A DNA stretch of 64,000 nucleotides from Kitasatospora sp. NA04385. GTDB taxonomy: Bacteria; Actinomycetota; Actinomycetes; Streptomycetales; Streptomycetaceae. Under the pieces are notes generated by a model. That model was not told where the DNA came from and made no database searches. It was given only the letters and a program-made list of their open reading frames with translations. Within the stretch, counting starts at the first letter, position 1. Every line of letters begins with the position of its first letter. A program made the position numbers and the translations under genes. Shown here piece after piece: positions 1-10,237 of the stretch. The stretch spans positions 3,818,701-3,882,700 of the forward strand of contig NZ_CP054919.1 of NCBI RefSeq assembly GCF_013364235.1, written 5' to 3'.

Positions 1-1
1 C

Positions 2-865
2 GACGACATCAAGGGCCCCGACGGCGAGCCGACCCCGCTCATCGTCCAGAAGAGCGACGGCGGCTACGGCTACGCCACCACCGACCTCGCCGCCATCCGC
101 GACCGCGTCGGTGTACTCGGCGCCGACCAGCTCCTCTACGTCGTCGACAGCCGCCAAGCCCTCCACTTCCAGATGGTCTTCGCCACCGCCCGCCGCGCCG
201 GCTGGCTGCCCGACAATGTCCGCGCGCTGCACCTCGGCTTCGGCACCGTCCTCGGCAAGGACGGCAAGCCCTTCAAGACCCGCTCCGGCGAGACCGTCCG
301 CCTCATGGACCTCCTCGACGAAGCCGTCGACCGGGCCCGCACCGTCGTCTCCGAGAAGAGCCCCCAGCTCCCCACCGAGGAACTCGAGGACCGCGCCAAG
401 CAGGTCGGCATCGGCGCCGTCAAGTATGCCGACCTCTCGACCTCCCGCACCCGCGACTACATCTTCGACGCCGACCGCATGGTCTCCCTCAACGGCGACA
501 CCGGCACCTACCTCCAGTACGCCTACGCCCGCATCCAGTCCATCCTGCGCAAGGCCCCCGAAGGCGTCACCCCGACCGTCCACCAGGAACTCACCCTGGA
601 GCCGACCGAACGCGCCCTCGGACTTCTCCTCGACGAATTCGGCGCCACCATCACCCAGGTGATCGCAACGTTCGAGCCCCACCGCCTCTGCGCCTACCTG
701 CACAACCTCGCGTCGGCCTACACCGCTTTCTACGAGCACTGCCCCGTCCTCAAGGCCCCCAGCCCCGCGGTCATGGAGACCCGCCTGCTGCTCTGCCAGC
801 TCACCGGCCAGACCCTGCGCCAGGGCATGGACCTCCTCGGTATCGGAACCCCCGAACGGCTGTAA
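2..865 (+). CDS. argS: Arginyl-tRNA synthetase, C-terminal part (5' end outside window)
   Basis: Class I aminoacyl-tRNA synthetase that charges tRNA-Arg in the cytoplasm. The open frame begins at the window edge, so only the last 287 residues are present. They contain the end of the catalytic domain, including YGYATTDLAAI and the KMSKS-region equivalent around GKPFKTRSGE, where the motif is altered as is usual in ArgRS. The helical anticodon-binding (DALR) domain follows, with TYLQYAYARIQSI and ending HNLASAYTAFYEHCPVL. Such a housekeeping gene marks the chromosomal flank of the defence genes that follow. The stop is followed by a palindrome and 336 bp without a gene. Confidence 0.95.
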   Translation, partial: DDIKGPDGEPTPLIVQKSDGGYGYATTDLAAIRDRVGVLGADQLLYVVDSRQALHFQMVFATARRAGWLPDNVRALHLGFGTVLGKDGKPFKTRSGETVRLMDLLDEAVDRARTVVSEKSPQLPTEELEDRAKQVGIGAVKYADLSTSRTRDYIFDADRMVSLNGDTGTYLQYAYARIQSILRKAPEGVTPTVHQELTLEPTERALGLLLDEFGATITQVIATFEPHRLCAYLHNLASAYTAFYEHCPVLKAPSPAVMETRLLLCQLTGQTLRQGMDLLGIGTPERL

Positions 866-1201
866 TGCACATGCCCAATTAGCATGCTCCCGGGCCCATA
901 CGTATGGACCCGGGGCTGGATATGCCGACCCATTGCTGTTCGTCGGGGCCGGCTAGGCCGACAGACTGCGTGATCTTGCCGTTCGAGCGGGCGCTGTGCC
1001 GTCACGGGGCCCGAGGTATCAGAGCGCGGAGCACTTTTTCTGGGGCCGTCCGTTCATTGAGCAGCAGGCGAACGGCGTTCCCCATGCGGGATCGCTGGAA
1101 CAGGCCTCTACGCTGCCCCGGTGCCCTGCGCCGATGCCCATGGCGGTGTCGGTGCTGTCCGCTACGTTTGCATGGTGAGCGACTTTGCTGGGAGGACCGA
1201 C
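866..1201. other. Intergenic region with a 26-bp near-perfect palindrome
   Basis: No convincing gene. Positions 889-914 form an inverted repeat with 13-base arms and one mismatch, centred on CCATACGTATGG. It lies 24 bases after the argS stop. There is no T-run, so it could be a weak terminator or an operator for the downstream defence genes. The rest is ordinary GC-rich sequence up to the ribosome-binding site GGAGG at 1191-1195. Confidence 0.5.
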
Positions 1202-4200
1202 GTGGATGACCTGCAGGACCGCGCGAAGAATCAGAAGGTCATGCTGGAGGGGCACTTCGCGCACCCCGTGCGGGTCGAGCACGTCGAGGAGATCGGCGAC
1301 GACGTCTACCTGGTCCGGGTAAGGCATTCCAGTGGCGCCCCGGACGAAACCCAGCTCTTCCGTTCCGAGCTGGAGGCTGCACTCGATCAAGCTGCAGGCC
1401 AGTCCTCGTTGGTTAGTCCGCACGACTTCTTCCTCTGGGTGGAGTCTCAGCGCATCCGCCTGGCCTTCGCCCATGACCCGCTGTTCGCCGTGTCGATGAG
1501 TGGCGTGCGAGGGCTGCCCCATCAGATCGAGGCCGTCTATCGGCACATGCTCCCGCAACCGCGACTGCGGTTCGTTCTGGCGGACGATCCTGGAGCAGGA
1601 AAGACGATCATGGCGGGCCTGCTGCTCAAGGAGCTCAAGCTGCGGGGCGTCGTCGAGAGGGTGCTGATCCTGTGCCCTGCTCCGCTGACCACGCAGTGGC
1701 AGGACGAGATGCTCGACAAGTTCGACGAGCAGTTCGAGGTGGTCGGCGGCGAGCAGGTAAGGCACCAGGTCGGGCGTAGCCCGTGGGAGCGATACCCGAT
1801 GGTCGTGAGCAGCCTCGACTTCGCAAAGCGTGACGATGTCCGGGAAGACCTGCTGCGCAACCAGTGGGATCTCGTGATCGTGGACGAAGCGCACAAGGCA
1901 TCCGCAGTCACTAAGCGCGGGCGCGAGGAGCGAGTCGTCAAGACGAAGCGCTACACGGCGGTGGAGGGCGTCGCGCAGCAGGCCGACCGGCTGCTGCTGT
2001 TGACGGCGACGCCGCACTCGGGCGACGAGGACCGGTTCACAAGGTTCCTCGGGCTGCTCGACCCCGACCAATTCGCCTCGGCGGATCTGGTGAAGAAGCA
2101 GATCGCCAACGAGGACAACCCGTACTTCCTGCGGCGGCAGAAGGAAGACCTCGTCGACGAGCGGAATGGCGCTCTGTTCGTGGAGCGCCATGTGCGCACC
2201 CAGCCGTTCCAGCTGTCCACCGCCGAGTACGACCTCTACATGAGTGTGACGGACTACGTCAACCGCTACCTCGGGGCGAGCGGCGGGTCCCGGGGCAACG
2301 CGGTGGCGCTGGCCCGCACGGTGCTCCAGCGTCGCCTGGCCTCCAGTCTCGGCGCCATCCGCTCGTCGCTGGCCAAGCGGGCCAACCGTCTGGAGGAACT
2401 GGCTGATCAGCTGACGGCGATGCGGCCGGGTGACGCGGCACGGCGTCTGGCCGCGTTGGGCCGCCTACCTGCGGACAGTGACTTCGACGACCTGGAATCG
2501 GAGTCGGACGACATCGACGAGGTCGCCGACGACCTGCTGGCCACGGAGGTCAGTGGCGCAGGGCAGATCTCTCAGTTGCGCACCGAGGTGGCAGAACTGC
2601 GCAGGCTTGTCGCGCACGCCGACCGGGTGCGGACCCAGGGCGGTGAGGAGCGCAAACTCACGGCGCTCCGGGAATGCCTGGAGAGGGCGGAGTTTCAGGA
2701 GCTCCGCGACGGTCGGGGCAAGCTGCTGATCTTCACCGAGCACCGGGACACCCTGGAGTACTTGAAGCAGCACCTGGAGAACTGGGGCTACGACGTGTGC
2801 ACTATCCACGGCGGTCACCCGCCGGCGGAGCGCAAGCGCATCCAGCACGACTTCCGGCAGAACAAGCAGATCTGCATCGCGACCGAAGCGGCCGGCGAGG
2901 GCATCAACCTGCAGTTCTGCCACTTGATGATCAACTACGACCTGCCGTGGAACCCCGTCCGCCTTGAGCAGCGCATGGGCCGTGTTCACCGGATCGGGCA
3001 GAGCGCGGACTGCTGGATCTTCAACTTCTGCGCGACCAACACCGTCGAAGGCGAACTCCTGGAGCGCCTGCACACACGCCTGGAAGCGATGCGCCAGGAC
3101 CTCAACGGCCGTGTCTACGACGTGATCGGTGAGCTGCTGACCATCAACGGCATCGATTTCGAGCGGCTGGTGAAGGAGACGCTGGCGAACCCGACCCGGG
3201 CGAACCGTGATGCCGCCGTCGCGGAGATCAATCGTTTGGACTCGGAGAAGCTCGCCCAATACGAGCAGGCCACCGGTATCGCGCTGGCGAAGAAGTACGT
3301 GGACATCGAGTGGGTCCGCGGACAGAACTTCTTGTCCGACGAGCGTCGCCTGATGCCTGAGTACGTGGAGGAGTTCTTCCTCCAGGCCGCAGCTCGCCAG
3401 CATCTTCGAGTCGAGCGTCGCGCCGACCAGCTGCTGCGTGTGGAGCGCGTGCCGGCCGCCCTGCGCAGCGACGACCTGTCGTCCGTGCGCCTGCGTGGCC
3501 GCCCCTCCGCCGACTACCGCAAGCTCACCTTCCGCAAGGAGCAGCGCGACCGCGTCGAGCACGAGGACGCAGCTCTCTGCTCGCCGGGCCACCCGCTGTT
3601 CGCCGCTCTGTCGGAGTCCTTGGAGCGCGACCTGGCCGCGGACGGCGTGCCGCAGAGTTCGGCGGTGTTCATCGACCCGGGCACCCGGTCGCCGTACCTG
3701 GTGCACCTCTTCGCCTACCAGATTGTCGGTGAGGACGTCCATGGCTCGCCGGAGCAGGTGTTCTCCGAGGTCGTCGCGGTGATAGAGGACCAGGACGGGC
3801 TGCACCGCGGCCCGGCAGACGTCCTGCACACCTTGACCCCTACCGACGGAGGCAAGGCCGAGCCGCCCGGTCCGGACCAGATCCGGCTGGCCACGGACTG
3901 GCTGCGGGTGAAGGTCCAGCTTCCGCGTGCCTCGGCAGAGCGGACCAACCGGCTGGACCACGCCCGGCTGCGCGAGACGTACCTGAAGGAGGCGATGGCT
4001 GCGCAGAAGCATCGCCTGGACGATCGGTGGATGGCATACAATGCCAAGATCGATGCTGGCGACGACTCGTACCGGCTGCTGCGCGATAACACCGACCGGC
4101 AGCTGAAGGAACTGGGCCACCGTCGGACCTCGAAGCTGGAGTCGCTCAGCCGACTCGGTGTTGTGCGCCCCGGGAAGGTGACCTATCTCGGCACAGCTGT

Positions 4201-4693
4201 GGTGGTCCCGCCGGCCGCACCCAACGACCCCGACATCAACGTCATGCGTCCGAGCAAGGAGGTCGAGGACGCTGCTGTCCGCGTGGCGATGGAGTTCGAA
4301 CGTTCGGCAGGTTGGACGCCGGAGTACGTGGGAGACCTGCGGGACGGCTCCGGGTTCGACATCCGATCGACGAAGATTCTGCCCGACGGTTCCAGCGAGG
4401 TCCGCCGGATCGAGGTCAAGGGCCGAGGCGCATCAGCGGGCGATGTGGGCCTGTACCGGACCGAGTGGTACGCCGCACAGCGCTGGGGCGCGGGATTCTG
4501 GCTTTACGTGGTGTACGGCGCCACGACAGCGCCTAATCTGATGCGTGTCCAGGACCCCTACCACACGTTGCCCAACGTTGCGGCGATCCGGCAGATCACC
4601 GGTTACCGGGTGCCGGGCGCTAGTATCCGAGCTCACGCGGTCGGCAACACGGAGACCGCGGGGCGAGAGGATCACAGTGCGCGACAGCAGTGA
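1202..4693 (+). CDS. SNF2-family DEAD/DEAH helicase with C-terminal DUF3883-like domain (DISARM-related defence)
   Basis: Superfamily 2 ATPase of about 1163 residues. Helicase motifs visible in order are Walker A DDPGAGKTIMAG, Walker B VIVDEAHKA, motif III LLLTATPHSG, a C-terminal helicase domain with AGEGINLQF, and motif VI EQRMGRVHRIGQ. The last ~120 residues carry RRIEVKGR, typical of the DUF3883 nuclease-like fold. I chose GTG 1202 because GGAGG lies six bases upstream; an in-frame ATG at 1172 is the alternative. Its 3' end overlaps the methylase start by 17 bases, so the two are co-translated. In related sets a helicase of this kind acts with a methylase and a DUF499 ATPase against incoming DNA; that role is inferred here. 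Confidence 0.85.
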   Translation: MDDLQDRAKNQKVMLEGHFAHPVRVEHVEEIGDDVYLVRVRHSSGAPDETQLFRSELEAALDQAAGQSSLVSPHDFFLWVESQRIRLAFAHDPLFAVSMSGVRGLPHQIEAVYRHMLPQPRLRFVLADDPGAGKTIMAGLLLKELKLRGVVERVLILCPAPLTTQWQDEMLDKFDEQFEVVGGEQVRHQVGRSPWERYPMVVSSLDFAKRDDVREDLLRNQWDLVIVDEAHKASAVTKRGREERVVKTKRYTAVEGVAQQADRLLLLTATPHSGDEDRFTRFLGLLDPDQFASADLVKKQIANEDNPYFLRRQKEDLVDERNGALFVERHVRTQPFQLSTAEYDLYMSVTDYVNRYLGASGGSRGNAVALARTVLQRRLASSLGAIRSSLAKRANRLEELADQLTAMRPGDAARRLAALGRLPADSDFDDLESESDDIDEVADDLLATEVSGAGQISQLRTEVAELRRLVAHADRVRTQGGEERKLTALRECLERAEFQELRDGRGKLLIFTEHRDTLEYLKQHLENWGYDVCTIHGGHPPAERKRIQHDFRQNKQICIATEAAGEGINLQFCHLMINYDLPWNPVRLEQRMGRVHRIGQSADCWIFNFCATNTVEGELLERLHTRLEAMRQDLNGRVYDVIGELLTINGIDFERLVKETLANPTRANRDAAVAEINRLDSEKLAQYEQATGIALAKKYVDIEWVRGQNFLSDERRLMPEYVEEFFLQAAARQHLRVERRADQLLRVERVPAALRSDDLSSVRLRGRPSADYRKLTFRKEQRDRVEHEDAALCSPGHPLFAALSESLERDLAADGVPQSSAVFIDPGTRSPYLVHLFAYQIVGEDVHGSPEQVFSEVVAVIEDQDGLHRGPADVLHTLTPTDGGKAEPPGPDQIRLATDWLRVKVQLPRASAERTNRLDHARLRETYLKEAMAAQKHRLDDRWMAYNAKIDAGDDSYRLLRDNTDRQLKELGHRRTSKLESLSRLGVVRPGKVTYLGTAVVVPPAAPNDPDINVMRPSKEVEDAAVRVAMEFERSAGWTPEYVGDLRDGSGFDIRSTKILPDGSSEVRRIEVKGRGASAGDVGLYRTEWYAAQRWGAGFWLYVVYGATTAPNLMRVQDPYHTLPNVAAIRQITGYRVPGASIRAHAVGNTETAGREDHSARQQ

Positions 4694-7385
4694 CAAGCGG
4701 CTCATCGAGGACGTCATCCCAATCGACGTCATCAGCCGCACCAGCGCGAGCGAGAAGGTCGGCGGGCGCGTCGGCCATCCCGCGTCCTTGCACCTGTGGT
4801 GGGCGCGCCGCCCGCTGGCCGCTTCCCGGGCCGCGATCTACTCCGCCCTCGTCCCGGCCGCAGGGCGGACCCGCTCGGTCCAGGAGCTGTCCGACTTCTT
4901 CGACGCCCTGTGCACGTGGGGCGGCCCCGAGCAGGCCGTCGAGACTGCGAGGGCCGAGGTCCTCGCAGCACACGGAGGCCGGGCCCCGAAGGTCGTCGAC
5001 CTGTTCTCCGGCGGAGGTGCCATCCCGCTGGAGGCCCTCCGGCTCGGCTGCGAGGTGACCGCCAACGAGCTGAACCCGGTGGCGCACCTCATCGAGCGGA
5101 CCCTTATGGAGTTCCCGCAGCGTTACCCCGGCCTCGGTGACGACATCCGTCGCTGGGGCACCCTCTGGGTCGACGAGGCCTGGGCGGATCTTTCCGACCT
5201 CTATCCCACGGTGGACAGCGGCACCGGCCAGACCATGATCGGCGACTCCGAGACGGACAGGCGTCCGCCCTTGGCCTACCTGTGGACCAGGGCTGTGCGC
5301 TGCCCGAACCCCGCAGCGCCCGCCCACGACGCCCACCTGCTGCGCCAGACATGGCTGGGCCGTAGGAAGGGCCGGTACGTCGCACTGCGGCCGATCGCCG
5401 ACCGCGACAGCTGGACCCTGCGCTACGAAGTGGTGGAATCCTCCACCGAGGACGGCTTGGGATTCGACCCCGCCGAGGGATCGCGTGGTGGCGAGGTTAC
5501 CTGCCGGATCTGCGGTGCACCCGTCGAAGGCCGCTACGTGAAGGAGGAGGCCCGCGCCGGGCGCATGACCACCGCGCCGCTGGCGGCTATCGCGCTCAAG
5601 GCCGTCGGCCGAGGCCGCGACTACCTCCCCGTCGGCGAGTATGAGCTGCCTGACGACGCCGAATGCGCACGGCGACTGGCCGAACTCCAGCTGGAGCCAA
5701 TGGACGAGTCGCTGCCTGGCACGATGCGCATCACCGGCGGCACGTGCATGGTGTACGGCTTCTCCCACTACCGGGACCTGTTCACCCCGCGCCAGCTCCT
5801 CGCCCTCAGCACGCTCTCCGCAGGAATCCGCCGGGTCCACGACCGGGCCCGCGAGGACGGCATGGAGGAGGGCCGGGCCGGCGCCATGGCCACCGCCCTG
5901 GCCATGGCCCTCAACCGGGTCGCCGACCGGCTGTCCAACCTGTGCCGGCTGGACACCAAGAACGAAGGCGGGACGAACACCTTCGCCCGCCAGGCCTTGC
6001 CGATGGTCTGGGACTTCTACGAAGCCAACCCCTTCGCCGGTGCCTCGGGCGACGTCCGCAAGTACCTGAAGGAAACGGCCAACCTGGTCGACCGGCTCGC
6101 GAACATCCGCAACCCCGCCCAGTGCGTACGCGGATCCGCGACGGCCCTCCCGCTTCCTGCCGACTCGCAGGACGCCGTCGTCACCGACCCGCCCTACTAC
6201 GACAACATTTCCTATGCCGACTTGTCGGACTTCTTCTACGTTTGGCTCAAGCGGTCGGTCGGATTCCTCTACCCCACCGACCTCGGCGGAGACCTCACCC
6301 CGAAGAGGAGCGAGGCCGTCGTCGCGGCCTACCGGCATGCCGGAAGCAAGGACGCCGCCCGCAACCACTACGAGACACTGATGGAGCAGTCCTTCAAGGA
6401 GGCCCACCGCGTCCTGAAGCCCGGCGCCCCCTTGGTATGTGTCTACGCCCACAAAACCACGTCCGGCTGGTCGAGCCTCGTGGAAGCCCTTCGCAGCGCC
6501 GGATTCATGATCACCGAGGCGTGGCCGCTCGACACGGAGATGCCCGAGCGGGCCGTCGGCCGAGGAACCGCCAGTCTTGCCTCCTCCATCTTCCTTGTCG
6601 CCCGCAAGCGCGACGCCAATGCAGGAGTAGGCAGCGAGGCCGAGGTGATGTCGGAACTCAACGACATCATCAAGGAGCGACTAGAACGGCTGGAGGGCCT
6701 CGGTATCACCGGCGCGGACCTCGTCATCGCGACTGTGGGCGCGGGATTGCGGGCACTCACCCGATTCGAACGGGTCGAACAGGACAACGGCGACGCACTG
6801 CCCGCCGAACGTTTTCTGGAGACCGTCCAGAGCCGCGTCCTGGACGCGATCTTCGGATCCCTCGCCGGAGTCGACCCGGTCACCCGCTACTACGTCGCAG
6901 CCCAGTACTCCTACGGCTACAGCCCCGTGCCCTTCGACGAGGCCAACAACCTCGCCCGGATGACGGGAGCCGACCTGGACAGCCCCAACGGGCTGACCAA
7001 TGGCGCCAACCCCCACGTGGCGAAGGTGAAGTCCGCGGTGGTCCTGCGCGATTTCGAAGACCGGGGCGACGACGAGCGCCTCGGCCTGCCGCATTTCGAC
7101 GCCGGCGGCACTATGCCGCTCGTCGAACTCGCCCCGCCCACCACCTTGCCCCTGATCGACGTGGCGCACGCCCTCCTGTGGCGGGCCGAGCACAAGCCGG
7201 CCGACGTCCGCCCCTACCTGCTGTCGACCAATGTCGACACGCTCCGACTGCAGCAACTCATCCAGGCCCTCGCGGGCCGAGCCTTGCGCTCAACTCCCAA
7301 CGAGGCCAAGACCCGTGAGGCGAGCGCAGCCGAACGACTGCTAGTTTCGTGGCGAAGCATCACTGGGGACCAGGGCCTGGTCTGA
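4677..7385 (+). CDS. DUF1156-type adenine/N4-cytosine DNA methyltransferase
   Basis: DNA methylase of about 902 residues. The N-terminus matches the DUF1156 family: LIEDVIPIDVIS, then HLWWARRPLAA. Motif I is VVDLFSGGGAIPLEALRLG and catalytic motif IV is TDPPYYDNISY. A possible zinc-binding CRICG sits near residue 280. The start is GTG 4677 with GAGAGG six bases upstream, inside the 3' end of the helicase gene. In families of this architecture the methylase is thought to mark host DNA so that partner helicase/ATPase proteins spare it. The recognition sequence cannot be read from the gene. The DUF499 gene follows 44 bases later. Confidence 0.87.
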   Translation: MRDSSDKRLIEDVIPIDVISRTSASEKVGGRVGHPASLHLWWARRPLAASRAAIYSALVPAAGRTRSVQELSDFFDALCTWGGPEQAVETARAEVLAAHGGRAPKVVDLFSGGGAIPLEALRLGCEVTANELNPVAHLIERTLMEFPQRYPGLGDDIRRWGTLWVDEAWADLSDLYPTVDSGTGQTMIGDSETDRRPPLAYLWTRAVRCPNPAAPAHDAHLLRQTWLGRRKGRYVALRPIADRDSWTLRYEVVESSTEDGLGFDPAEGSRGGEVTCRICGAPVEGRYVKEEARAGRMTTAPLAAIALKAVGRGRDYLPVGEYELPDDAECARRLAELQLEPMDESLPGTMRITGGTCMVYGFSHYRDLFTPRQLLALSTLSAGIRRVHDRAREDGMEEGRAGAMATALAMALNRVADRLSNLCRLDTKNEGGTNTFARQALPMVWDFYEANPFAGASGDVRKYLKETANLVDRLANIRNPAQCVRGSATALPLPADSQDAVVTDPPYYDNISYADLSDFFYVWLKRSVGFLYPTDLGGDLTPKRSEAVVAAYRHAGSKDAARNHYETLMEQSFKEAHRVLKPGAPLVCVYAHKTTSGWSSLVEALRSAGFMITEAWPLDTEMPERAVGRGTASLASSIFLVARKRDANAGVGSEAEVMSELNDIIKERLERLEGLGITGADLVIATVGAGLRALTRFERVEQDNGDALPAERFLETVQSRVLDAIFGSLAGVDPVTRYYVAAQYSYGYSPVPFDEANNLARMTGADLDSPNGLTNGANPHVAKVKSAVVLRDFEDRGDDERLGLPHFDAGGTMPLVELAPPTTLPLIDVAHALLWRAEHKPADVRPYLLSTNVDTLRLQQLIQALAGRALRSTPNEAKTREASAAERLLVSWRSITGDQGLV

Positions 7386-7429
7386 CGTGGCGCCGCCGAT
7401 GTGAACCGACCGAGGGGAAGGACAACACC

Positions 7430-10222
7430 GTGAGCTCCGGGTACCGGCTGGCGCCGTGGACGGACATCGCCCGCCCGCACGAGGACGTCGCCGCCGGCGT
7501 GCTGGACATGGGCACGTACGCCGCCAATCTCGCTGGCGTCTTCCGCCGGAGGCCGGGCATCGCCCCGGTGTACTCCGATGCGGGCAGGTTCTACAGCGCG
7601 ACCTACCTGACCGCCAAGATGGGCGAACTGCTCGGTGACGTCATGGACGTCCTCGCCGGCGGCAAGGGCTCACATGTCCTGCAACTGCGCACCCCCTTCG
7701 GCGGCGGCAAGACCCACAGCCTCGTCGCACTGCTGCATCTCGTCCGCGATCGTCCGGCTGCCCTCGCCGCGTGCCCGGCGCTCAAGGAGATCACCGACCC
7801 GGGCAAGGTCCAGGTCGCCGTGCTGTCCGGTGAGGAACTCGACCCGCTGTCGCCGGCAACTGCCACCGGGACCGTGACCCATACCCTGTGGGGCGAGCTC
7901 GCCGCACAGCTCGGCCGGTACGAGCTGGTCGCGGAGCACGATCGCACTGGCTCCGCCCCAGGCGGCGACACTCTGCGCCGCATCCTCGGCGACGGCCCCA
8001 CCCTCGTCCTGCTGGACGAGGTCTTGGTCTTCGTCGAGAAGGCGATGGCCGTCCAGCGCGGCGACTCCACCGCCGGCCGGCAGGCCATGCTCTTCATCCA
8101 GGCCCTCACCGAGGCCGTCAGCTCGCACCCCAATGCCGTCATGGTCTACAGCCTCCAGGCCAGCGTTGGCGAAGCGGTAGGAGCCGAAGGTCTCCTCAGC
8201 GACCTCGACAAGCTGGTGGCCCGTGTCGACGCCAAGCGCGAGCCCGTCTCCGAGGACGAGGTCCTGCGCGTCGTGCAGCGGCGCCTGTTCGACGAGATCG
8301 GCAACGAACAGGTCCACACGGAGGTCGCACGCGCCTACGGACAGCTTCTGCGAAAGCAGCTCCTTGCCACCGCCGAGACCAGCGACGGCCGGCGTGAAGC
8401 CGAGGTCGTTGCCGGGAACCTTGAGAAGCGCATCGTCGAGGCCTACCCCTTCCACCCCGACCTGCTCGACCTCATGTACCACCGCTGGGGCTCCCTGCCG
8501 TCCTACCAGCGCACCCGCGGCGCACTGCAGTTCCTCGCGGCAGTCGTCCACGCGCTGTGGCGCAACGGCGCCAAGAGCCCCCTGATCGGGCCCGGTGACA
8601 TCGACTTCACCGACGAGCAGGTCCGCGGCGCGTTCTTCTCCCAGGTCGGCGAACGCGAGCGGTTCACCGCTGTCCTCTCCAGCGACATCACCTCCGCCGG
8701 ATCCGGCGCCGCCACCGTCGACCGACGCCTTGGCATCGACAGTCCGACCATCTCACAGCTCAACGTCGGCACCCGCGTCGCCAGCGCCGTCATGCTCTAC
8801 AGTTTCGGCGCCCGAGAAGGAGAAGACCGCGGCGTCCTCGAATCCGACCTCGTCCGCGGCGTCCTGGTGCCAGGCCTGGACCGCAACATCGTCCTCGCTG
8901 CCCTCCACGACCTGCGGGAGGAGGAGCTCTACCTCCACCACACGGGCCGTCGCTACCGGTTCGAGCCGACCCCGAACCTCACCAAACTCGTCCGGGACGA
9001 AGCCGCCAAGCTGACCTCCCTCGAAGTCCTCATCGATGTCCGCCTGGAACTTGAGCGGCAGCTGCGGGGTGCCACAGGGATCTGCCTGTGGCCCGACGGG
9101 CCTAACGGTCTCGCGGACGAGCAGCCTCTGTTCACGGTCTGCTACCTCCACCCCGAGTGGTCACAGGACCGCGAGCCGCTCAGCAAGTTCATCGAGCAGG
9201 CCGGCAAAGCCGGGACCCGGCGCTACCGCAACGGCATCGCTTTCGTCCTGCCTGACGCCTCCCAGTTCGACCGTGCCCGGCACTCCACCCGGCTGCGGCT
9301 GGCCGCCGACAGGCTTCTGACCAAGTCACCCAAGTACGGCTTCTCCCCGGAGCAGATCGACGAGCTCCGAGAGAAGGCAGGAAACGCTCGCCGTGACGCC
9401 GCAGCAGCGCTCGGCATGGCATACGACACCGCCGTGCTGCCGACGCGGCCGCGCCAGGACGACGACTCTCCGTACATCCTGGAGCACATCGACCTGCGCT
9501 CCATGCTCGCCGCAGGCCGCGCACTGCACGAACGTGTCGTCGAAGCCCTGAGCCAGCGGGTCTTCAGCTCCGTCACCGCTTCCCGCCTCGTCGCACTCTC
9601 CGGCCTCGGACCCGATAGGCCGGTCGTCCGCTGCTCCGACCTCGTCGACTGGTTCTACAGCTACTTCGACTTCACCAAGCTCTGGAACCATCGCGCTCTC
9701 GCCACCGCCATCACGAACGCCATCAGCAGCTCGGAGCTCGGATACGCCGTCGGCATCACTGACCACCAAGGGACATTGCGCCCCCTCGATGTCGGACGGA
9801 TCCGCTTCGCCGAGCGTATCCCCGCAGAAGAGATCGACCTCTCCGCAGACGCAGCCGTCATCTGGCACGACCACGCCCGCGCGATGCTGCAGGATGGTCA
9901 GCCTGCAGCATCCGACGCCCCGCCCACAGAGCCCACTCTCCCCGCCCCCGCGCCCAAAGACGCTGGAAACAACCGGGCCCGGCCCGAGCCGCAGGCACCG
10001 CCTGCAGACGTCGTGCGCAACGTCGACATCCGCGCCAAGTTCGACAAGTCGGGTCTCGGCGACCTCTACCGAGCGCTCGCATGGCTCCGAGGGCAAGGCA
10101 GCGCGACCGACGTGGAGATCCACATCTCCGCAGAAGGCCCCTTCGACCGCACCGCCCTGCGCAACGGACTGCTGGAGCCCATCGAAGAGAGCGACCCGCA
10201 CGCCGAGGTCCGCGCCGAATAG
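7430..10222 (+). CDS. DUF499 domain ATPase of the defence operon
   Basis: Protein of about 930 residues of the DUF499 family, which is typically coupled to DUF1156 methylases. Walker A is TPFGGGKTHSLVALLHL near residue 80 and Walker B is PTLVLLDEVLVFVEKA. A winged-helix-like middle region follows, and the C-terminal tail is Pro/Ala-rich (about residues 820-870) before a small last domain. GTG 7430 has GAGGGGAAGG eight bases upstream. It is third in the operon and is followed by a hairpin (10238-10257) and an IS. Related loci often carry further genes here, such as a PLD nuclease or DUF3780, but none is seen. The exact role of DUF499 is unknown; it is probably an AAA-like motor. Confidence 0.85.
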   Translation: MSSGYRLAPWTDIARPHEDVAAGVLDMGTYAANLAGVFRRRPGIAPVYSDAGRFYSATYLTAKMGELLGDVMDVLAGGKGSHVLQLRTPFGGGKTHSLVALLHLVRDRPAALAACPALKEITDPGKVQVAVLSGEELDPLSPATATGTVTHTLWGELAAQLGRYELVAEHDRTGSAPGGDTLRRILGDGPTLVLLDEVLVFVEKAMAVQRGDSTAGRQAMLFIQALTEAVSSHPNAVMVYSLQASVGEAVGAEGLLSDLDKLVARVDAKREPVSEDEVLRVVQRRLFDEIGNEQVHTEVARAYGQLLRKQLLATAETSDGRREAEVVAGNLEKRIVEAYPFHPDLLDLMYHRWGSLPSYQRTRGALQFLAAVVHALWRNGAKSPLIGPGDIDFTDEQVRGAFFSQVGERERFTAVLSSDITSAGSGAATVDRRLGIDSPTISQLNVGTRVASAVMLYSFGAREGEDRGVLESDLVRGVLVPGLDRNIVLAALHDLREEELYLHHTGRRYRFEPTPNLTKLVRDEAAKLTSLEVLIDVRLELERQLRGATGICLWPDGPNGLADEQPLFTVCYLHPEWSQDREPLSKFIEQAGKAGTRRYRNGIAFVLPDASQFDRARHSTRLRLAADRLLTKSPKYGFSPEQIDELREKAGNARRDAAAALGMAYDTAVLPTRPRQDDDSPYILEHIDLRSMLAAGRALHERVVEALSQRVFSSVTASRLVALSGLGPDRPVVRCSDLVDWFYSYFDFTKLWNHRALATAITNAISSSELGYAVGITDHQGTLRPLDVGRIRFAERIPAEEIDLSADAAVIWHDHARAMLQDGQPAASDAPPTEPTLPAPAPKDAGNNRARPEPQAPPADVVRNVDIRAKFDKSGLGDLYRALAWLRGQGSATDVEIHISAEGPFDRTALRNGLLEPIEESDPHAEVRAE

Positions 10223-10237
10223 AACACGCCAGGGCGC

